Program-made: the position numbers and the translations under genes
Notes under the pieces: model-generated
The model's input: the letters and a program-made list of their open reading frames with translations, nothing else
Databases searched by the model: none
Told to the model about the DNA's origin: nothing
In this document: positions 33,563 through 38,267 of the stretch, piece by piece
Numbering within the stretch: position 1 is the stretch's first letter
Layout: every line of letters begins with the position of its first letter
Assembly: GCA_009695285.1 (NCBI GenBank)
Contig: SIBH01000005.1
Coordinates: 1-38,267, forward strand
Source: Pedosphaera sp.
GTDB lineage: Bacteria; Verrucomicrobiota; Verrucomicrobiia; Limisphaerales; SIBH01
Reading direction: 5' to 3'
Length of the DNA stretch: 38,267 nt

Positions 33563-35758
33563 TTAAATCATCCCTGCAACTTTCCGCGCCGTCCAGTAAA
33601 TGCCCAGCAGTAAAAGGATGAGTCCGCCCCACCAAGGATTCGACCACAGCCGGAGCCGCCGCTCGACCGGCTCGGTCTCTGGGAGCGCCGAGATTTTCTT
33701 CACCAGCTCGTCCAGACTGCCCGTCGTGACGCTGGCACCGCGCGTCAGGTCGGCTAGTTCGCGCAGCACGGCGGCGTTGGCCGGCTGGCCGATTTTTTCG
33801 CGCTGCGGCTGATCGACGAGGATTTCCGTTTCGAGCCGGCGTCCGCCCTTTTCGCCGGCGACGGTCAGCTTGTATTTGCCACCCTCGCGCGGGGTGAAGC
33901 CGCTTTTGTAAACTCCCCAGCCGCCCGTGACCGGCGCGAACTCCAGCCGCTCGGACTTGCCGGATGGGGAGACGATTTTCGCCGTCACCGTCTCGCGCTC
34001 CGACGCACTGTCCAGATCGAGCAGGGTCGCCTGGAAGAAAACCCCTTCGCCGACGCGCGGATTTTCCGGGCTGAACGAAAGGCGGATCCCCTCGCCCTGC
34101 GCCATGTGCCGCTTGTGCGACATCCAGCGCACGACCTGTCCCCAAAAACGGTAGTGATACTTGTCCTCGACCCCGCGCCGCCAGCGCCACGCGCTGTCCG
34201 TGCCCATGAAGAGCACCTCGCCGCTGCCGAAGGGCCGGGTCACGAGCAAGGGCACCCTGCCTCCGGCGTTGCGCATCGCCGAGTGGACGGCCAGCACTTC
34301 CGAGCCGGGCCGGCTGCGCTGCACGGCGGCGCTCCAGTAAAAGCCCGGCAGATTTTTCCAGATGGCTTCATTGCGGTTTTCGTCCGACGCCAGCAGGGTC
34401 AGGAAATGGCCCCGGCCCGCCGGAGTCAGGACGAGATTAGACTCATTCGCCGCCGCGATGCCCTCGGATTTTTTGTCGTCAAAGACCACCGGCAGCAGCT
34501 CGCTGATCGGGTCGGAAGCGAACGTCAGTTGCCGCCCGCGCGCGCCGGGCAGGAAGACCAACCCGCTGCCCTGCTGCTCGACGAGGCCCTTGATCAACTC
34601 GGTGTCGCGGCTGGTCAACTCGTTGCCGCCGAGGCCGACATCGCCCAGAAAAACTACGTCGTATTTGGCGAGCGCCTCCTTGCTCTCCGGAAACGCGCTG
34701 AGGTAATTGCTCCCCGAGCCGACGGCCATGCCCGGATGAAAGAGCAGGCAGCGCATGTCCACGCCCGGATCCCGCGCGAGAGCGTTGCGGAGGAAACGAT
34801 ATTCCCAGCGCGGCAGCGATTCGACGACCAGCACGTTGAGCTTCTCGGTGCGGATGGCGATGCGGAAATCCTGCTCGTTGTTGTCGGGCAGCGCCTCCTC
34901 CGGCTGCACCGGCAGCTTGAGGTTGAAGGTGAACTCGCCGAGCGCGCGCGGCGCCATTACCAGCGAATCCTGCAACTGCCCCCAGGCCGGGATGGTGATC
35001 TCCTTCCGCACCTCCACGCCGTTGCCGCCCTTGAGCGTCACGGTGGTTTTGACTTCGCGCGGCAAATAACTTTGCACCTTGAACGGAATGGAAATCTGTT
35101 CGCCCAGCAGCCCGTAGGACGGCGCGGCCACCGGCAGCAGCACCAGGTCGGGCAGCGGCGTCTCGCTGCCAATCGCCACCGAATAGACCGGCACGTTGCG
35201 CGCGCGAAAACGGGTCGCGGCCCCGAGCGGCGACTGGCCCAAGTTCCAGTCGCCGTCCGAGAGGATCAGCACGGCCTTGAGATTTTTCTGCCGTTGCAAC
35301 AGCGCCTCAAGCGCGGCATTCAGGTCGGTGCCCTCGTCGAAACGCGCCGGCCCGGCGTTGGTGGACGACTTGGAAAAATCTTCGACGATCACCCGCGCAT
35401 TCTTCTCCAGCGGCCTCCAGAAATTTGTCGCGCGCCGTTCGGCCAGCCACTCGTCGCGGCGCAGCACGTTCCCCTCACCGACTACTACGTCGCGCGTCAC
35501 CATGCTGCCGGAGGCGTCGCCCAGGATGACGATCTCCGGCTGCTCAGTGATGATAATTTTCCTGACGAACTCCGGCCGCAGCAGGGTGAGGCCGATCATC
35601 GTCATCACCAGCAGGCGCAATCCTTCGAGCGCGAGAATTTTTCCGCTGCCGCCGCGCCGCCGCCAGTTTGCCCAGCACAGCCAGGCCGAGACGAGCCAGA
35701 CCAGCGCCGCCAGCGCGAGGATCAGGAACGGCGCGGAGAATGACCAGTGGCCCGTCAT
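33563..35758 (-). CDS. membrane VWA / glutamine-amidotransferase-like protein
   Basis: A 731-residue protein. Two N-terminal membrane helices (about 10-31 and 40-61) precede a VWA domain with a complete metal-ion adhesion site: DASGS, EGTDLNAAL and LSDGDWN. Ig-like strands come next, then a class I glutamine-amidotransferase-like fold (LNVLVVESLPRWEYRFLRNAL, YDVVFLGDVGLG, GSGLVFLPGARG) without an evident catalytic Cys, a C-terminal Ig-like domain and a last helix (GGLILLLLGIYWTARKV). ATG 35758 is chosen: it overlaps the BatA stop as ATGA and removes an Arg/Pro-rich extension that would otherwise begin at 35869. Probably part of a membrane complex with the BatA protein. Confidence 0.88.
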   Translation of the reverse strand: MTGHWSFSAPFLILALAALVWLVSAWLCWANWRRRGGSGKILALEGLRLLVMTMIGLTLLRPEFVRKIIITEQPEIVILGDASGSMVTRDVVVGEGNVLRRDEWLAERRATNFWRPLEKNARVIVEDFSKSSTNAGPARFDEGTDLNAALEALLQRQKNLKAVLILSDGDWNLGQSPLGAATRFRARNVPVYSVAIGSETPLPDLVLLPVAAPSYGLLGEQISIPFKVQSYLPREVKTTVTLKGGNGVEVRKEITIPAWGQLQDSLVMAPRALGEFTFNLKLPVQPEEALPDNNEQDFRIAIRTEKLNVLVVESLPRWEYRFLRNALARDPGVDMRCLLFHPGMAVGSGSNYLSAFPESKEALAKYDVVFLGDVGLGGNELTSRDTELIKGLVEQQGSGLVFLPGARGRQLTFASDPISELLPVVFDDKKSEGIAAANESNLVLTPAGRGHFLTLLASDENRNEAIWKNLPGFYWSAAVQRSRPGSEVLAVHSAMRNAGGRVPLLVTRPFGSGEVLFMGTDSAWRWRRGVEDKYHYRFWGQVVRWMSHKRHMAQGEGIRLSFSPENPRVGEGVFFQATLLDLDSASERETVTAKIVSPSGKSERLEFAPVTGGWGVYKSGFTPREGGKYKLTVAGEKGGRRLETEILVDQPQREKIGQPANAAVLRELADLTRGASVTTGSLDELVKKISALPETEPVERRLRLWSNPWWGGLILLLLGIYWTARKVAGMI

Positions 35759-37734
35759 GTCGCGACACTCCTGGCGGTTTTCAAATCCGTGCGCTCCTCG
35801 CGGCCGGGCAGGATCAGCACCGCCTCGACGATCAGGAACAACGCCACGCCGAACAGAAACAGCCGCCACAATTCCGACTGCGTCCGGCCTTCGCCGCTGC
35901 GCTGTTCCTCGAATAACTGCACCGGCAGCGGGCCGAATAGCGCCTTCGCCTTGGCCGCCTCCAGAATCTCCCGATCGTCCTCGCGCGCCGGACGGTTCAC
36001 CGCGACCAACCGCCCGCCGCCGCGATACACTCCGGCGCGCAGGCGAATCTCCTTCGGCGCGGTGGTGTCAACCGGCGTCCAGCGTTCCCCGCCCAACGTC
36101 ACCGCGTCGCCGCACTCCAGAAAGACGGCCCGCGCGAACCGCCGCCCGCCGTCCTGGAGCAAGCGTTGCAGCATCGGCACCAGCACCGCGCCGTCGTTGA
36201 GGTCCGACCACTCGGCGTTCGGCAACGACGCGCAAAAAAGAATCTGCCCCTGGCCCGCCGCGCGCCGCGTCAGAAACGCCGAGCCGTCGCCGAAGGTGGC
36301 GAGGGCGGTTTTTTCCCCGACGATGGCCTGCCTTTTTTGCACCACGAGTTCGGCCAGCGGCAGCGCCAGCCCTTCCTCGGTTTTGGCGAGCGGCCCATCG
36401 GTTTCCTCCCACTTTGAAATTTGAAACGGCTGGTCGGCGGGCGCGGTTTGCAGTTCGTCCCAGCCGGCAGCTTCAAATTTTCCGGCGGCGCCCGGCGGAA
36501 AGAAAACCAGCATCCCGCCCGCCACGGCGAAGGCCTGCAGCCGCGCCGCCACCGGGCCGGTTGGTGGCGCGCCCTGCCAGACGACCATCGCGTAGTCCCC
36601 CCAGTTCGCGCTCTCGACCGCAGCGGGCGCGATGACCTCGCAAATCTGGTTGGTGTTTTTCGGATCGGGCGCGGCGGCCAGTTGCAGGAAGCGGCGGCTG
36701 GGCGCGTCCGTCGCGACCACCGCCGAACGCAGGACCGGCGGCGCGCCATAAACGAAGAAACTTTTGTTGTCCGCGAGGTTCGCATCCGCCGGCAGTTCGA
36801 CAAAGCCCCAGCCTTCCGCGTCCCGGCCGGCGAGCGGCACGGTGTGGCGGTAGCGGAGCGACTGGCCGTCCATTTTCAATTCCACCTGCGAACGCGCGCC
36901 GTCCACCGTCATCGCCAGCGGCAGCGTGGCCGCGCCGGTGGCGTTGCGTTCGAGGTCGAGGACAATTTCCAGCGCGGCCTGGCCGTCGCGCTGGCGGCGG
37001 TTCACTTCCAGAATCGCGACCGAGGCGTTGGCCTCCGGCTCCTTGTTGAGCGCGAGCAGTCGTATGCGGACACGCTGCGGCAACGCGGCGAGACCGGCGG
37101 CCAGCGCAGGCCAGCGGTCGCTCTCGGGCCGCCAGTTGGCGCGCTGCAAATCGGACGCGATCCAGATTTCACCGGAACCGGGACGGTTTTGCGCGAACCA
37201 GTCGAGCGCGGTCTGGAGCAACGCCGGGAGGTCGGCGGCGGTGTCGGTCGCGGCGGTCGCCGACAATTCCGGGAGCGTGGCCGCGCCGGCGATTTCCTGC
37301 GGGGCGCGGACCGCGCTTTCGAGGAGAACGAACCGGCTCGATTCCTCAAACCCCTGCGCCGCGTCGGAAAAAAGTTTCAGCGCCGTGCCGCGCCGGGTCA
37401 GCGTGTTCCCGGCGTCGCGCACCTCCATGCTGGCGGAGCGGTCCTGCACGAGCAGGATCACGTCCGGCGCGGTGGCCATCATCCAGCCGAGCCAACCGCC
37501 GGAGAGTGGACGGCTCAGGGCGAGGATCAGCACCAGCACGGCGAGAACACGAAAGAGCAGCACGAGAAACTGCCGCAGCCGCGCGTAACGGGTGGATTTG
37601 CGCGTGGCCGAGCGGAGGAACATCATCGCCGCCCACGGCATCGGGCGGTGCCGGAGGCGGTTGAAAAGATGAATGAGAATCGGTAGCAGCAGCAGCGGCA
37701 GTCCCCACAAAATGAATGGCTGGAGGAACGTCAT
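35755..37734 (-). CDS. BatA-domain / VWA membrane protein
   Basis: A 659-residue protein. The N-terminal double-membrane-helix BatA module (LQPFILWGLPLLLLPILIHLFNR, then FLVLLFRVLAVLVLILALSRPL) is followed by a VWA domain with a DRSAS metal-site motif at about 96-100. A glutamine-amidotransferase-like region comes next (YAMVVWQGAPPTGP, MLVFFPPGAAGKF), then a C-terminal helix (LWRLFLFGVALFLIVEAVLIL). BatA-type proteins usually work with MoxR AAA ATPases and DUF58 proteins in metal- or complex-assembly modules; those genes are not in the window and may lie beyond the right edge. It starts one base after the PQQ-repeat gene and overlaps the next gene by four. Confidence 0.9.
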   Translation of the reverse strand: MTFLQPFILWGLPLLLLPILIHLFNRLRHRPMPWAAMMFLRSATRKSTRYARLRQFLVLLFRVLAVLVLILALSRPLSGGWLGWMMATAPDVILLVQDRSASMEVRDAGNTLTRRGTALKLFSDAAQGFEESSRFVLLESAVRAPQEIAGAATLPELSATAATDTAADLPALLQTALDWFAQNRPGSGEIWIASDLQRANWRPESDRWPALAAGLAALPQRVRIRLLALNKEPEANASVAILEVNRRQRDGQAALEIVLDLERNATGAATLPLAMTVDGARSQVELKMDGQSLRYRHTVPLAGRDAEGWGFVELPADANLADNKSFFVYGAPPVLRSAVVATDAPSRRFLQLAAAPDPKNTNQICEVIAPAAVESANWGDYAMVVWQGAPPTGPVAARLQAFAVAGGMLVFFPPGAAGKFEAAGWDELQTAPADQPFQISKWEETDGPLAKTEEGLALPLAELVVQKRQAIVGEKTALATFGDGSAFLTRRAAGQGQILFCASLPNAEWSDLNDGAVLVPMLQRLLQDGGRRFARAVFLECGDAVTLGGERWTPVDTTAPKEIRLRAGVYRGGGRLVAVNRPAREDDREILEAAKAKALFGPLPVQLFEEQRSGEGRTQSELWRLFLFGVALFLIVEAVLILPGREERTDLKTARSVAT

Positions 37735-37735
37735 G

Positions 37736-38267
37736 CTATTGGCCCGTCATCCGCCCGGTGCGCGCCGCGTCGCGTTGCAGTTGCGGCCAGGGGGCCTTGC
37801 CGGAATTTTTCGGCCCCTTAATCGCATACAACTTCCGGTCGCCGGAGCCAACGTAGATGGTGCCACCCGCGCCAATCGCCGGCGAGGACTGCACCCAGAA
37901 GCCGGTGGTGAATTCCCAGCGCGGCTTCCCGTCCGGCCCGCAGGCGCGCAGCTTGCGATCCTTCGAGCCGATGTAGATCACGCCGTCGCGATCGAGCGCC
38001 GCCGAGGAATGAATGGAGTTGGCCGTGGCGGCCGCCCATTTTTTGGAGCCGTCCGGATTGAGCGCGTAGAGGTTGAAATCATCCGAGCCGAAATAGATCA
38101 CGCCGTCCACGCCGAGGGCCGGCGACGAGCTGATCTCGCTGCGGGTCTCGAAGGCCCATTTCTGGGAGCCGTCCGGGTTGAGCGCGTAGAACTTCGCGTC
38201 GCGCGAGCCGAAATAGATCGTCCCGTCCGCGCCGATCGCCGCCGAACCACTCACGGCGTCGCCGGTG
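37736..38267 (-). CDS. PQQ-like beta-propeller repeat protein (5' end outside window)
   Basis: The minus-strand frame is open to the right edge, so only the C-terminal 176 residues are seen. They form four consecutive repeats of exactly 40 residues with the pattern SSPAIGxDGTIYFGSxDxKLYALNPDGSxKW, typical of quinoprotein/PQQ-type propeller blades. The protein then ends in a PWPQLQRDAARTGR tail common in exported propeller proteins. The GTG at 38254 is an internal Val codon, not a start. The propeller is probably extracytoplasmic, although its signal peptide is not visible. One base separates its stop from the BatA gene. Confidence 0.88.
   Translation of the reverse strand, partial: TGDAVSGSAAIGADGTIYFGSRDAKFYALNPDGSQKWAFETRSEISSSPALGVDGVIYFGSDDFNLYALNPDGSKKWAAATANSIHSSAALDRDGVIYIGSKDRKLRACGPDGKPRWEFTTGFWVQSSPAIGAGGTIYVGSGDRKLYAIKGPKNSGKAPWPQLQRDAARTGRMTGQ

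Noticed and set aside
35759-35869. 37-codon extension of the VWA/GATase-like gene
   Set aside because: It overlaps the BatA gene in another frame and is Arg/Pro-rich. ATG 35758 gives the standard ATGA overlap and starts just before the first membrane helix.
34106-37686. Plus-strand frames of 545 and 421 codons
   Set aside because: Antisense shadows of the VWA and BatA genes; no recognisable domain.

Overview
The window is GC-rich bacterial DNA with the gene content of a Verrucomicrobiota genome, most likely the Pedosphaera/Limisphaerales type. This is inferred from families, not from a marker gene. The evidence is a planctomycete/verrucomicrobial DUF1501 - DUF1549/DUF1553 - cytochrome/WD40 operon, a BatA/VWA/prenyltransferase cluster, a giant lamin-tail/CotH surface protein, and an oligomeric eukaryote-like glutamine synthetase (GSII) beside PII and Amt. 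No rRNA, tRNA, CRISPR array, transposase or phage gene was seen.

Layout. (1) 1-2703, minus strand: partial DUF192 lipoprotein, a small two-helix membrane protein, a prepilin peptidase with an unusual cytoplasmic insertion, and aroE behind a good sigma70-like promoter that would give an almost leaderless mRNA. (2) 2814-11359, minus strand: a tightly packed four-gene export operon running DUF1501 (Tat signal), a PPC-domain protein, a membrane-anchored PSCyt1/DUF1549/DUF1553 haem protein, and a c-type cytochrome/seven-blade WD40/coiled-coil protein. (3) 11546-12766, minus strand: glnA (GSII) between a sigma54-type promoter and a GCAA-loop terminator. (4) 13032-14234, plus strand: a miniature protein-kinase fold fused to a complete PP2C phosphatase. 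(5) 14392-25389, plus strand: a secreted 3665-residue protein with six Ig-like (Big_5/SbsA-like) repeats, seven lamin-tail domains, a CotH kinase domain and a parallel beta-helix. (6) 25390-25708: palindromic repeats and a terminator. (7) 25709-27731, minus strand: a glnK-amt operon, again with a sigma54-type promoter and a GCAA-loop terminator. (8) 27985-38267, minus strand: six genes in close order (PQQ-like propeller, BatA/VWA, VWA/glutamine-amidotransferase-like, DUF4175-like coiled coil, secreted prenyltransferase-like alpha/alpha toroid, secreted protein with Sm-like barrels around a LamG-like domain).

How the parts fit. The two nitrogen units (GSII and PII/Amt) lie about 13 kb apart on either side of the giant gene. 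Both carry a GG-N10-GC promoter and the same style of terminator, so they look like members of one RpoN/NtrC-type regulon. Most of the other coding capacity is for the cell envelope or beyond it: Tat and Sec signals, haem motifs, lamin-tail and CotH domains, VWA domains. The least ordinary items are the minimal kinase-PP2C fusion, the CotH/lamin-tail giant, and the secreted tandem Sm-like protein at the end of the BatA cluster.
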